From the NCBI GenBank assembly GCA_937924775.1, contig CALDUT010000001.1, positions 558,001 to 622,000 of the forward strand: DNA of 64,000 nt. The letters are read 5' to 3'. Below, one piece after another: positions 18,319 through 26,265 of this stretch (positions within the stretch are counted from its first letter, which is position 1; each line of letters opens with the position of its first letter). The stretch is from an uncultured Gemmata sp. Its GTDB lineage: Bacteria; Planctomycetota; Planctomycetia; Gemmatales; Gemmataceae. A program made the position numbers and the translations under genes. The notes under the pieces were generated by a model. That model was given only the letters and a program-made list of their open reading frames with translations, had not been told where the DNA came from and searched no databases.

Positions 18319-18499
18319 CGACAGGTTCGTTTCCCCCGCCGGGGGAAACGATGAAAAGGGAAGCCCGGTGAGAATCCGGCGCAGGGCCGCTGCTGTATTC
18401 GGCCAGATACTCGGGTGCATGACTGCCACTGCGCAAGCCTGCGTGGGAAGGTAACTCGAGACATCGCGACGAGCCGTAAGCCAGAAGACCTGCCTGTCG
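18319..18499 (+). promoter_or_regulatory. Cobalamin (B12) riboswitch aptamer
   Basis: The conserved cobalamin elements occur in order: an ACAGGTTCG start; a perfect 10-bp hairpin (CGTTTCCCCC/GGGGGAAACG); GATGAAAAGGGAAGCCCGG; GAGAATCCGGCGCAGGGCCG followed by CTGCTGT; TGCCACTG; GTGGGAAGGT; and the B12 box AGCCAGAAGACCTGCC. Paired ends CGACAGG (18319-18325) and CCTGTCG (18493-18499) close the P1 helix. It precedes a membrane protein, a BtuF-like protein and a PP-loop ATPase on the same strand, so adenosyl- or other cobalamin would switch this unit off. Confidence 0.9.
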
Positions 18500-18510
18500 C
18501 AACGTGTTCA

Positions 18511-18605
18511 GGTGCCTCGGCTCCGGGCGGCCGGAACGACAGTCTGGCTCCAACGACCGCGTCGCGATCGCTGTCCTTCCGCCGTTGGGGAGCCTCGGAG
18601 GCACC
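18511..18605 (+). promoter_or_regulatory. Putative riboswitch expression platform hairpin
   Basis: GGTGCCTC plus GGCTCC (18511-18524) pair with GGAGCC (18589-18594) and GAGGCACC (18598-18605), a 14-bp stem with a 3-base bulge, between the aptamer and the ATG at 18641. Inside it, CGACAG (18537-18542) can pair with CTGTCG of the aptamer P1 strand (18494-18499), which would make the two states exclusive. There is no long T-run, so translational or Rho-dependent control is as likely as intrinsic termination. Confidence 0.5.
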
Positions 18606-18640
18606 TTGTTCGCTCGTACCCAGCGAAAGAAGGTGTTCTC

Positions 18641-19192
18641 ATGGAAACCCCATCTCGTCCCTTTGCCCCCCAATGGCGTGTTCTTTGCCTGGGGGGGTTG
18701 ATTCTTGTGGCCGTGGTGGCACGATGGATTCCGCATCCGCCTAACTTCACCCCGATCGGGGCACTGGCGCTATTTGGCGGAGCCCGTTTTGCGGACCGGC
18801 GGCTGGGATTGCTGCTGCCGCTGGCGGCGCTTTTCATCAGCGATTGCTTACTCGGCCTGCATGTGCTGATTCCGGTGGTCTACGGCAGCTTTGCCATCAA
18901 TGTGCTTTTGGGCCGCTGGCTCCGCACACGACGAACGCTCCTTACAACGGCGGCCGTCACGTTGCTCGGATCAGTGCAATTTTTTCTCGTGACGAACTTT
19001 GCCTGCTGGCTGTTGTGGTATCCGCACACGTTGGAAGGATTGGTCGCCTGCTATGTGGCAGCCCTGCCGTTTTTCCACAACACACTCTTGGGCGATGCCG
19101 TTTTCGTCACGGTGCTGTTCGGTGGGCTGGCTTTGGCCGAGCGAATCATTCCGGCCATCCGTGAACCCCGCGCACAACCGGTACTCGCTTGA
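18641..19192 (+). CDS. Small integral membrane protein under B12 riboswitch (DUF6580-like)
   Basis: 183 aa with five or so transmembrane segments: VLCLGGLILVAVVARWI, FTPIGALALFGGARF, LLLPLAALFISDCLL, YGSFAINVLLG, FFLVTNFACWLLWYP and VFVTVLFGGLALAERI. The NFTPIGALALFGGA and TNFACW blocks resemble the DUF6580 family of small membrane proteins (from memory, moderate certainty). Size and topology are like the S-component of an ECF vitamin transporter. Because it is the first gene after a cobalamin riboswitch, a role in uptake of B12 or a precursor is the best inference. The ATG follows the riboswitch leader; an upstream in-frame start would lie inside the hairpin. Confidence 0.7.
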   Translation: METPSRPFAPQWRVLCLGGLILVAVVARWIPHPPNFTPIGALALFGGARFADRRLGLLLPLAALFISDCLLGLHVLIPVVYGSFAINVLLGRWLRTRRTLLTTAAVTLLGSVQFFLVTNFACWLLWYPHTLEGLVACYVAALPFFHNTLLGDAVFVTVLFGGLALAERIIPAIREPRAQPVLA

Positions 19193-19276
19193 AGCGGCAG
19201 AATGAGAAACGCCCGCCGGTTGTCGGGCGGACCAACCCCACGGGCTGCCGCCACACGCCTGAACCTGAGGTTCCCT

Positions 19277-20224
19277 ATGCGTATTGTTTCACTCCTGCCC
19301 AGTGCCACAGAGATTGTCTGCGAACTGGGGCTGGGCGGGCAGCTCGTGGGCGTGACCCACGAGTGCGATCATCCCCCGTGGGTCGCAACCCTGCCGAAAG
19401 TGACCCGCACCCTCATTCCGCACAACGCGACAAGCCAGCAGATCGACGCTCTGGTCCGGGAGCGGTTGAAGACGCAACGGGCCTTGTACACCCTCGATCA
19501 GCCCACCCTCGAACGCCTGCGGCCCGAGTTGATCGTGACACAAGCCCTCTGCGATGTGTGTGCCGTGGCCGAGGCGGAAGTGGCTGCAGTGATACAAACC
19601 TTGCCGGGTCGGCCCCGGGTGGTCAATTTGGAACCGGCCTCGCTGGACGACGTCTTTGACTGTCTGCGGTGGGTTGCGGACGCGGCGAACGTGCCTGCGC
19701 GGGCTGAACCGGTGATCACCCGGCTGCAGCAGCGTGTGGAAACGGTTCGCCGCCGCAGTTTTGGCCTCACCGCTCGGCCGCGGGTCGTCGTGTTGGAATG
19801 GATCGACCCACCGTTCAACTGCGGCCATTGGTCGCCGGAGTTGGTCCAACTGGCCGGCGGCAGCGAAGGTATCGGCCGGGCTGGGCAACCCTCACGCACC
19901 CTCTGTTGGCAAGAGGTGGTCGATTTCGACCCCGAAATTCTCGTCTTGGCCTGCTGCGGCTTCACCGTCGAGCGAACGCTGCACGACCTCCCGATCCTGG
20001 CGGCCTACCCTGGGTTTGCCGAATTGGCCTGTGTGCGGCGGGAGCAGGTGTTCGTGATCGACGGAAACGCCTATTTCAGCCGTCCCGGGCCGCGACTGGT
20101 GGACAGTCTGGAAATCCTTGCCCACGCCTTGCATCCCGAGGTTCACCCCCTGCCCCCCGGGCGGCCCGCGGCTCGGCGCCTGACTTCGACGGAACTTTTG
20201 GCCGGTAGCGCGGTACCCGCGTGA
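19277..20224 (+). CDS. BtuF-like cobalamin-binding protein (periplasmic-binding fold)
   Basis: The sequence starts directly with MRIVSLLPSATEIVCELGLGGQLVGVTHECDHP, the strand-helix opening of BtuF/FecB-type ABC binding proteins, and has PELIVTQALCDVCAV, FDPEILVLACCGF and FVIDGNAYFSRPGPR. Unlike BtuF it has no clear signal peptide with this start, so it may be cytoplasmic; a longer in-frame start 75 bases upstream adds a non-hydrophobic Arg-rich stretch. Cobalamin-binding proteins of this shorter, leaderless type are known next to B12 genes. It is the second gene of the riboswitch unit, 84 bases after the membrane protein. 315 aa. Confidence 0.8.
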   Translation: MRIVSLLPSATEIVCELGLGGQLVGVTHECDHPPWVATLPKVTRTLIPHNATSQQIDALVRERLKTQRALYTLDQPTLERLRPELIVTQALCDVCAVAEAEVAAVIQTLPGRPRVVNLEPASLDDVFDCLRWVADAANVPARAEPVITRLQQRVETVRRRSFGLTARPRVVVLEWIDPPFNCGHWSPELVQLAGGSEGIGRAGQPSRTLCWQEVVDFDPEILVLACCGFTVERTLHDLPILAAYPGFAELACVRREQVFVIDGNAYFSRPGPRLVDSLEILAHALHPEVHPLPPGRPAARRLTSTELLAGSAVPA

Positions 20225-20330
20225 TCGCGCAACAGTTCTCGGGGTAGCGACGACGAATACCGGAAAAGTCTTCTTCGCGGGGCAGTGTTACCAGGAAAGC
20301 GGGACAGTTCTTCACTCGCAGGGGGCCGGC

Positions 20331-21038
20331 ATGAAAGCCCAAGCGTTGCTGTCGTGGAGTTCGGGCAAAGACTCCGCGTGGGCCTTGCATGTTCTCCGCC
20401 AGCGGGCCGAAGTCGAGATCGTAGGGCTCCTCACCACCTTCAATGAAGTTTTCGACCGGGTGGCCATGCACGGGGTCCGACGCGACATTGTTGAAGCCCA
20501 AGCCGCGGCGGCCGGCCTGGCCCTGTGGCCGGTCCCCCTGCCATCGCCCTGTTCCAACGAAGCCTATGAAGAGCGGATGCGGGCCGTGATCCACCGGGCC
20601 CGGACCCAGGGAATTACCGCGATCGCGTTTGGGGATTTGTTCCTCAGCGACATTCGCGCCTATCGCGAACGGCAACTGGCCGGTACGGGCCTGACGCCCC
20701 TATTTCCTCTTTGGGATACCCCGGCGGCAACGCGTTCTCTGGCCCAACAGATGCTCGCCGGAGGGCTGAAAGCCATTCTCACCTGCGTCGATTCCCGGCA
20801 GTTGTCGCCGGGGCCGTTCGTGGGTCGCACATTCGATCATCAGTTCTTGCAGGAATTGCCGGAAGGAGTGGACCCCTGTGGCGAAAAGGGAGAGTTTCAT
20901 ACCGTCTGCTACGCCGGGCCCATGTTCGCCCACCCCCTGACGCTAACGCGTGGCGAAGTCGTCGAACGGGATGGCTTCTGGTTTTGTGATTTTCGGCTGA
21001 CAGATACGGCCAGGAGCCAGACGGTGATTTTCGGCTGA
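20331..21038 (+). CDS. PP-loop ATPase of the DUF71/COG2102 family (B12-linked subgroup)
   Basis: LSWSSGKDSAWALHVLR is the SGKDS PP-loop of ATP pyrophosphatases. TTFNEVFDRVAMHGVRRDI, AFGDLFLSDIRAYRE, FVGRTFDHQFLQELP and CGEKGEFHTVCYAGP are the DUF71/Dph6 signatures. Eukaryotic and archaeal members amidate diphthine; in bacteria, comparative genomics has predicted a subgroup that acts in B12 salvage. Its place directly after the BtuF-like gene in a riboswitch unit fits that subgroup. Bacteria do not make diphthamide. 235 aa. GGGGGCCGGC lies just before the ATG. Confidence 0.85.
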   Translation: MKAQALLSWSSGKDSAWALHVLRQRAEVEIVGLLTTFNEVFDRVAMHGVRRDIVEAQAAAAGLALWPVPLPSPCSNEAYEERMRAVIHRARTQGITAIAFGDLFLSDIRAYRERQLAGTGLTPLFPLWDTPAATRSLAQQMLAGGLKAILTCVDSRQLSPGPFVGRTFDHQFLQELPEGVDPCGEKGEFHTVCYAGPMFAHPLTLTRGEVVERDGFWFCDFRLTDTARSQTVIFG

Positions 21039-21143
21039 GAGGCTGAAGACGGTCCGGGGAAGGGGGACGGTCGGCCGAAGCCGGAGAAGCCCCGGTTCTG
21101 GTTCGATTGCCAGTTTGAGAGTGGAAAGGAGTTGGGAGCAGTG

Positions 21144-21581
21144 TCAGGTGTTGGTATCGAAGCGGTGAGCGAGACGGCGGCTGTTGATGTCGAGAGCTTC
21201 GAGGATTTCGTTGACGGCATCCATGGGCAGGTTGTTCGCTAAGGCCCAGTTGATCACGTCGAGGTTTTCTTTGCCGCTGGCGAGTTGGTCGAGGATGAGA
21301 TCCAGCAGTTCGCGTTGGGATTGGAATTCGCGTTGCAGAAGGCCGAAGTCACCGCGATCGAGTTCAATCCAGAAACATTTCCCTTGCAGATGTTCAACCC
21401 ACCTTGCCCGCAGATAGCCGCGCCAATGTTCTTTCACCCATTGGCGGACGGAGGATTCGCCCAGATCATATCCCGCTTTCTCACTGGCGATCCATTTATG
21501 CTTATTTTCTTCCTCAATACATTCGCGATGGACACTTTTTTTGAGTGTCGGTTGCGGGATCGACGAAGGGAGAGCGTTCAT
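21144..21581 (-). CDS. Hypothetical protein, about 145 aa
   Basis: The sequence has a distinctive core, HKWIASEKAGYDLGESSVRQW, then HWRGYLRARWVEHLQGKCFW and IELDRGDFGLL, and a helical C-terminus (ENLDVINWALANNLPMDAVNEIL). Aromatic and charged residues dominate; there is no signal peptide or membrane segment. Such HKW..SEKAG.D.G sequences look like a planctomycete-restricted family, but I cannot name it. The start is uncertain: the open frame continues another 22 codons upstream. Cytoplasmic; function unknown. Confidence 0.5.
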   Translation of the reverse strand: MNALPSSIPQPTLKKSVHRECIEEENKHKWIASEKAGYDLGESSVRQWVKEHWRGYLRARWVEHLQGKCFWIELDRGDFGLLQREFQSQRELLDLILDQLASGKENLDVINWALANNLPMDAVNEILEALDINSRRLAHRFDTNT

Positions 21582-21776
21582 GACCGAATACCTATCAATT
21601 CCTTCCAATGCGGGCCACGCCGGCAGGGGGTTCGGCATGAATCGCATGGTTGCTCAAATAAAATTCTAGATCATTCCCAAGAAGCAAATCAAGCCGACCC
21701 GCGGCCGGCGCGGCCCCCCCGCGCTGCGGATTTCTGCCGGATAAAAGCCGGTGGATTGAAGCTTTTCAGGAGTTTC

Positions 21777-22541
21777 TCACCGGGCCAAATAGCCCCCGTC
21801 GACGACGAGTACTTGTCCGGTGATATAGCTGCCGGCGTCGCTGCACAAAAGCAGCGCCGGACCGACCAATTCACGCGGTTGGGCCCACCGGCCCAGAGCC
21901 GTGCGTTCGGCAAAGGCTTGCTTTTCCGCCTCCGACAACACCGACATCGGCATATCGGTTAAAAACGGCCCGGGAGCAAGGCAATTGACCGTGATTCCAT
22001 ACGGCCCCAGATCGAGGGCACTTGCCCGCGCCAGGCCGATCAGGGCGGCTTTGGTCGCGGAGTAAACATTGCGTTTTTCTTTGGACACCTGGGCCATAAT
22101 CGAGGAAATATGCACCACTCGGCCCCAACGGCGTTCTTTCATCTGGGGCACCAACTCCCGGGTCAGCAGCATGGCCGACGTGAGGTTCACCTCGACCACT
22201 CGATCCCAGGTTTCCTCAGTAATGGCGTCAATCGCTTGAGGAGCATTCATTCCCGCATTGTTGATGAGAATGTCGACTTGCCCCATCTTTTCTAACGCAA
22301 ACCGGGCCAGATTTTTGACACTGTCGCGAACCGCAACATCCGTGACGCAATAGGCTCCGCGTCGTCCGGTGCCGGTGAGGATTTCATCCAAAGCCGCTTG
22401 CAGTTCGTCTTCGTGGCGGCTGGCAATGACGATGTCCGCACCGGCTTCGGCCAGGCCGCGGGCCATCGCTTTACCCAAGCCTTTGTTACCACCGGTCACT
22501 AACGCGACCCGGCCTGTCAAATCGAATAGAGGAGCGGGCAT
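21777..22541 (-). CDS. Short-chain dehydrogenase/reductase (SDR), 254 aa
   Basis: Classical SDR: the NAD(P)-binding TGGNKGLGKAMA, the NNAG segment, the catalytic Ser in HISSIMAQ and the YSATKAA Tyr-Lys pair are all in place, and the C-terminal ITGQVLVVDGG is typical. It is closest in style to gluconate 5-dehydrogenase/KduD-type sugar-acid oxidoreductases, though the substrate cannot be fixed from sequence alone. Start ATG with GGGGGAA upstream. The neighbour Sua5 gene is on the same strand about 95 bases away but unrelated in function. Confidence 0.85.
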   Translation of the reverse strand: MPAPLFDLTGRVALVTGGNKGLGKAMARGLAEAGADIVIASRHEDELQAALDEILTGTGRRGAYCVTDVAVRDSVKNLARFALEKMGQVDILINNAGMNAPQAIDAITEETWDRVVEVNLTSAMLLTRELVPQMKERRWGRVVHISSIMAQVSKEKRNVYSATKAALIGLARASALDLGPYGITVNCLAPGPFLTDMPMSVLSEAEKQAFAERTALGRWAQPRELVGPALLLCSDAGSYITGQVLVVDGGYLAR

Positions 22542-22635
22542 GACAGTTCCCCCGCTATATAGAGGTTAGCGTATCGAACAATTAACCAAATCCCGATGGT
22601 CCTAGCAAGTGAAAAGCTTCACAAACTCTGGCATT

Positions 22636-23604
22636 CTAATTTTTTGCGGCCGCACGAAACAACCGGTCACGCACTGCGGCCCATGCGGGCGTGTCGGGTG
22701 GTAGTTCGACGATGATGCAATCGAAGCGGCCATCGTCAAGTTCATGGAGAGTCGCGTACAAGTCTCGGGCATAGAGGCGAGGATCGTTCGGCATCGCACG
22801 CGTCGCGAACCGTGGATCGAAACCGACGACGGCGGCCCGCGTGCTGGCGTGTTGGAAGTGTTGGTACAATCGTTTGGCTTCGGCCGCGGTTGGAGCCAGT
22901 ACCACCGGCGTTTGGGGGCTGTAGTGTTTGGCCATCAAACCGGGGGAACGGGCCACTCCAGGTGTCGTGCCGGCAACGTCCACCGCTCCACAGACCGCTT
23001 CTAGCATGGGCGCGGTGATAAGACCGGGGCGAAGAATCCGCGGGCGGTCCCCTGTGACATCCACCACTGTCGATTCGATTCCTCCGGAGCAAGGGCCGCC
23101 ATCGAGGATCATTGCAATTCGGCCATTGAGGCTTTTGAGAACATGCTCAGCCCGAGTGGGCGATAACTCGGTGCTGCGATTGGCACTGGGGGCAGCCAGG
23201 GGAACCCCCGCGGCTCGAATCAACGCGCGGGCCACCGCATGATCCGGGCAACGAATAGCGACAGTAGGCCCCGCTGCGGTTACAATATCTGGAACTGCCG
23301 CGCTTTTGGGAACGACCACAGTCAACGGACCTGGCCAGAAGCGTTCGGCCAACCGGGCGGCGGCCTCTGGCCATTGGGCTGCCACCTGGGTGACATCGCC
23401 CCGGTCAGCCACATGAACAATGACCGGGTTGGTCGCTGGACGACCTTTGGCGGCAAAAATGTGAGCGACTGCGGCAGCATCAAGCGCATTAGCCCCCAGA
23501 CCGTAGACAGTTTCGGTTGGAAAGGCCACCAAACCGCCGGCGCGAATCACCTCCGCGGCCTGGTGGAGCGATTCTTCATCAACCGTTTGAACAATGGTTT
23601 CCAC
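22636..23604 (-). CDS. L-threonylcarbamoyladenylate synthase, Sua5 type
   Basis: Makes threonylcarbamoyl-AMP for the universal t6A37 modification of ANN-decoding tRNAs. The YrdC domain (residues 1 to about 205) has GGLVAFPTETVYGLG, the KGRP motif, FWPGPLTVV, and PSANRS; substrate loops look intact. A C-terminal Sua5 domain follows (about residues 240-322), so this is the long form rather than the short TsaC. GTG start with GGAGGAAAT upstream. 322 aa is usual for Sua5. Confidence 0.9.
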   Translation of the reverse strand: METIVQTVDEESLHQAAEVIRAGGLVAFPTETVYGLGANALDAAAVAHIFAAKGRPATNPVIVHVADRGDVTQVAAQWPEAAARLAERFWPGPLTVVVPKSAAVPDIVTAAGPTVAIRCPDHAVARALIRAAGVPLAAPSANRSTELSPTRAEHVLKSLNGRIAMILDGGPCSGGIESTVVDVTGDRPRILRPGLITAPMLEAVCGAVDVAGTTPGVARSPGLMAKHYSPQTPVVLAPTAAEAKRLYQHFQHASTRAAVVGFDPRFATRAMPNDPRLYARDLYATLHELDDGRFDCIIVELPPDTPAWAAVRDRLFRAAAKN

Positions 23605-23715
23605 CGCGCGGATTTCCTCCTCCTTCTGTGGTACAACAGTATGATACGTCGCAGCCCGACTCCCGGTTGGGACCCCCCGGCTCCCCCACGAACCTCACCC
23701 ACAAACAGCAGCGCT

Positions 23716-25188
23716 ATGTCGGAACAACCTACTCGCAATCCGGTACCCCCACCCACTGCCGAACAACGCCGGATCGCGCAAGAGAATTTCAACAAAGCCA
23801 AGCAACTGATTGCCGAAGGCGGCTACGACTACGCCATCGAACTGCTCTTGACCTGCTGCCGTCTGTATCCGGCCAATCTGGAATATCGCCGAACCTTGCG
23901 CAAAACTCAAAAAGACAAATACGGCAACAATCTCCGCGGCAGCCGTTTCGCGTTTCTGACCACGCCGCGCTGGAAGGCCAAACTCAAAGTGGCCAAGCGT
24001 AACCGCGACTACCTCAAAGCCCTCGAATACGCCGAACAGGTGCTATGCCGCAACCCTTGGGACCTTGGCACGCAAATGGACATGGCTGAAATCTTCGATG
24101 CCCTGGGGCTAAGCGATCTGGCGGTGTTCACCCTCGACCAAGCCCGGCAGAAATACCCCAAAGACCCGACGCTCAACCGCGCGCTGGCCCGGCAATTCGA
24201 GAAACGTGGCGACTTCCAAGGGGCGATGGTCCTCTGGCAGTTGGTTCGGGAAGCCATTCCCACCGATGTGGAGGCGGCCCACAAAGCCAAAGACCTCGCC
24301 GCCAGTGCAACGATTCAAAAAGGGCAATACGAAGAAGCCGCGGCCGGCACGAAGGAATCTCCCGTGTTGGGTCGTATTGAAGCCCGGGCCGTAGATAAAC
24401 AGGACAAACTGGCCCGCGAAGCCGAACCGTTGCTCAAACGCATCGAGGCTGATCCCACCGAACCCGCTCTCTATCTGCAACTGGCCAACGTGTACCGCCG
24501 GCACGGCCAGCCCGAACGCGCCCGCGACGTGCTACAACGGGGGCTGGGCCCCACCGGCCATGCCTTCCCCATTCAACTTGAACTTCTCGAACTCGATCTA
24601 GCCCCAGTGCGAAAAAACCTCGAACACACCGAAGCCCGCATCCGTAAACTTCAAGAACGCGCCGCCACGGCCGAAACCGGCCCAACCGCCCCACCCGACC
24701 CCGACGAAATGTCTCTTGACGAACTCACAGCCCTGCGGGACCGACTGATCAAAGAGATCAACGCCCGCGAGATCGAACTGTACCGGATGAAAGCCGACCG
24801 CTTCCCCAACGAACTGAGCCATCGTGTTGAACTGGGTGTCCGGCTCTATCAGGCCGAGCGGATCGACGAAGCGATTGCCGAATTGCAACAAGCCCGCCGC
24901 GACGAACGCCTCAAGTGGCGGGCCGCACTGTGGTTGGGGCTCTGCTTCAAAAAACGGAACAACTGGCGGCTGGCCCAGCGCAACTTCGAAGAAGGTCTGG
25001 CCGCGGTGCCTGAGACCGAAGAGGCCACCAAAAAAGAACTGCTCTTCCAACTGGCCAGCGGCGCAGCCGACAACGGAGATTTGCCCCGCGCCATCGATCT
25101 GGGGCACGAACTGGCCAACCTCGACTTCAACTTCAAAAACATCGGGAAACTGCTCGACGAATGGAACGACCGGCTCCAATCGGCCTAA
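23716..25188 (+). CDS. TPR-repeat protein, 490 aa
   Basis: Several tetratricopeptide-type helical pairs are visible: AKQLIAEGGYDYAIELLLTCCRLYPAN, DYLKALEYAEQVLCRNPWD, LYLQLANVYRRHGQPERARDVLQ, and RIDEAIAELQQARRDERLKW. A charged coiled-coil-like section with RNKL-rich helices lies near residue 300-350. No signal peptide, so cytoplasmic; TPR arrays usually scaffold protein complexes. The ATG at MSEQPTRNP is chosen because the upstream part overlaps the divergent Sua5 gene; an ATG 75 bases earlier is possible. The stop is followed by the parS-like gap. Confidence 0.75.
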   Translation: MSEQPTRNPVPPPTAEQRRIAQENFNKAKQLIAEGGYDYAIELLLTCCRLYPANLEYRRTLRKTQKDKYGNNLRGSRFAFLTTPRWKAKLKVAKRNRDYLKALEYAEQVLCRNPWDLGTQMDMAEIFDALGLSDLAVFTLDQARQKYPKDPTLNRALARQFEKRGDFQGAMVLWQLVREAIPTDVEAAHKAKDLAASATIQKGQYEEAAAGTKESPVLGRIEARAVDKQDKLAREAEPLLKRIEADPTEPALYLQLANVYRRHGQPERARDVLQRGLGPTGHAFPIQLELLELDLAPVRKNLEHTEARIRKLQERAATAETGPTAPPDPDEMSLDELTALRDRLIKEINAREIELYRMKADRFPNELSHRVELGVRLYQAERIDEAIAELQQARRDERLKWRAALWLGLCFKKRNNWRLAQRNFEEGLAAVPETEEATKKELLFQLASGAADNGDLPRAIDLGHELANLDFNFKNIGKLLDEWNDRLQSA

Positions 25189-25261
25189 ACTGACCGCCCG
25201 CGACCCGACACGACCACAGAGTCTTCCCGCGGCGAGGGGCAGATGTCGAGTTTTGGCGAAG

Positions 25262-25277
25262 TGTTCCACGTGGAACG
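25262..25277. promoter_or_regulatory. parS-like ParB-binding palindrome
   Basis: TGTTCCACGTGGAACG matches the bacterial parS consensus TGTTNCACGTGNAACA at 15 of 16 positions, the last base being the mismatch. The central GTTCCACGTGGAAC is a perfect 14-bp palindrome. parS sites load ParB near chromosomal origins. No parA/parB gene is in the window, so the assignment is by sequence alone. Confidence 0.55.
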
Positions 25278-25390
25278 TCGGCGATAGTTAGAACGTCGCG
25301 CCGAAAGGCTTACTGTATTGGAATTTATGAAAAATTAACTTATATTAGCAATTTTCAGGCTTCACAGGAATTGGCCAGAATTGACCACAA

Positions 25391-25430
25391 TAACTATACA
25401 AAAATATACAAAAGTAGACAAAAGTAGACA
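25391..25430 (+). repeat. Four 10-bp AT-rich direct repeats, helically phased
   Basis: Four back-to-back 10-mers: TAACTATACA, AAAATATACA, AAAGTAGACA, AAAGTAGACA. The 10-bp period keeps A-tracts on one face of the helix, as in bent DNA or iterons. It lies about 120 bases from the parS-like site in an otherwise AT-rich block. Confidence 0.5.
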
Positions 25431-25733
25431 TACAAGCTCAGTCGGTTCTTGAATCGCGAACCTTGTTAGCAACATGCGTCTGGTGCGGTTTATCCTAGGA
25501 AACACCTCGACGGAGCAATGCCCGCTGACGGCTGTTCTCATCTTCATCGGTAACCATACGCCCAGTATGGTTCTGCACCCTCAGCTACTCTCTGCGGTCG
25601 TGGTTCTTTCACCGGGTGAAGACCGTGGTCGGGATCGTTCGCTTAGTCGGTTGGCGTTGCGGTCTAGGTCATCACGGCTTCATCGGTGAAGCCTAGTCGG
25701 GGGAAGTATTCACCGCGTTCAGGGAGTGGGAGC

Positions 25734-26042
25734 ATGCACACGATTCGTTTAGGTCCGCCGTGGCAACGGAGTGTTACGGCCAATGGTACCCGGCATGCCC
25801 GCAAGTTCGGCTCTCCGCGCACGCTCGACGCCAACGAACAACTCTGGCTGGTTTGCGATCAGATCCCTGCGGCGGCCATCATTCGTCTCAATGGGGAAAC
25901 GGTCGCCACTGTGGAATCCCCCGGGCCGATCGCTCTCGACATGACCTGCCGGCAGCAACCCCGCAATGAAGTGGTGATCGAGGTTCAATCCGATGCTCCG
26001 CTCGGTGAGGTCCGGCTCGAAGTGCGAACCGCCGGACCGTAA
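25734..26042 (+). CDS. Small hypothetical protein with beta-sandwich features, 102 aa
   Basis: The ATG has AGGGAGTGG just upstream. The sequence reads like a small all-beta protein: RHARKFGSPRTLDANEQLWLVC, AAIIRLNGETVATVESPGP, RNEVVIEVQSDAPLGEVRLEV. The pattern resembles the galactose-binding-like domains that add small loop-and-strand modules to glycosidases (I...LNG..V), here alone and without a signal peptide. Function unknown; possibly a binding module. A hairpin lies after the stop. Confidence 0.55.
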   Translation: MHTIRLGPPWQRSVTANGTRHARKFGSPRTLDANEQLWLVCDQIPAAAIIRLNGETVATVESPGPIALDMTCRQQPRNEVVIEVQSDAPLGEVRLEVRTAGP

Positions 26043-26150
26043 CCGCACAGTCGTCAGTTTCTCCCCATCTTCACACGCTCGCGGAAGCTGTGCCGGGTGT
26101 AACAATGGTTGGGGTTGCAAGCACAAGCGGTGTTTTCGGATTAGCCGTTT

Positions 26151-26175
26151 CGGCCTGGAGTCATCGTCCAGGCCG
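26151..26175. terminator. Strong inverted repeat between two genes
   Basis: CGGCCTGGA and TCCAGGCCG form a perfect 9-bp GC-rich stem with a 7-base loop, followed by GTTCTTTCGG. It is well placed as a terminator for the small gene before it; the T-run is weak. Confidence 0.45.
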
Positions 26176-26265
26176 GTTCTTTCGGCCGATTCCTTCCAAC
26201 ACGTTCTCTCAGTGCATTGCGCATCGGGGGATTGAGGTAGTGAAGTTGTGTGGGAAGGCACGACG

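Larger units (their letters stand above)
25189..25733. other. Non-coding gap with AT-rich block and parS-like site
   Basis: No open frame here makes a believable protein. The gap holds a parS-like palindrome, then an AT-rich stretch (about 25310-25435) that is unusual for this GC-rich DNA and includes four 10-bp repeats, both listed separately. A ribosome binding site (GGGAG) for the next gene ends it. Confidence 0.5.

Noticed and set aside
25474-25689. Short ORF in the parS gap
   Set aside because: No start signal, no recognisable protein, and composition like the non-coding surroundings.
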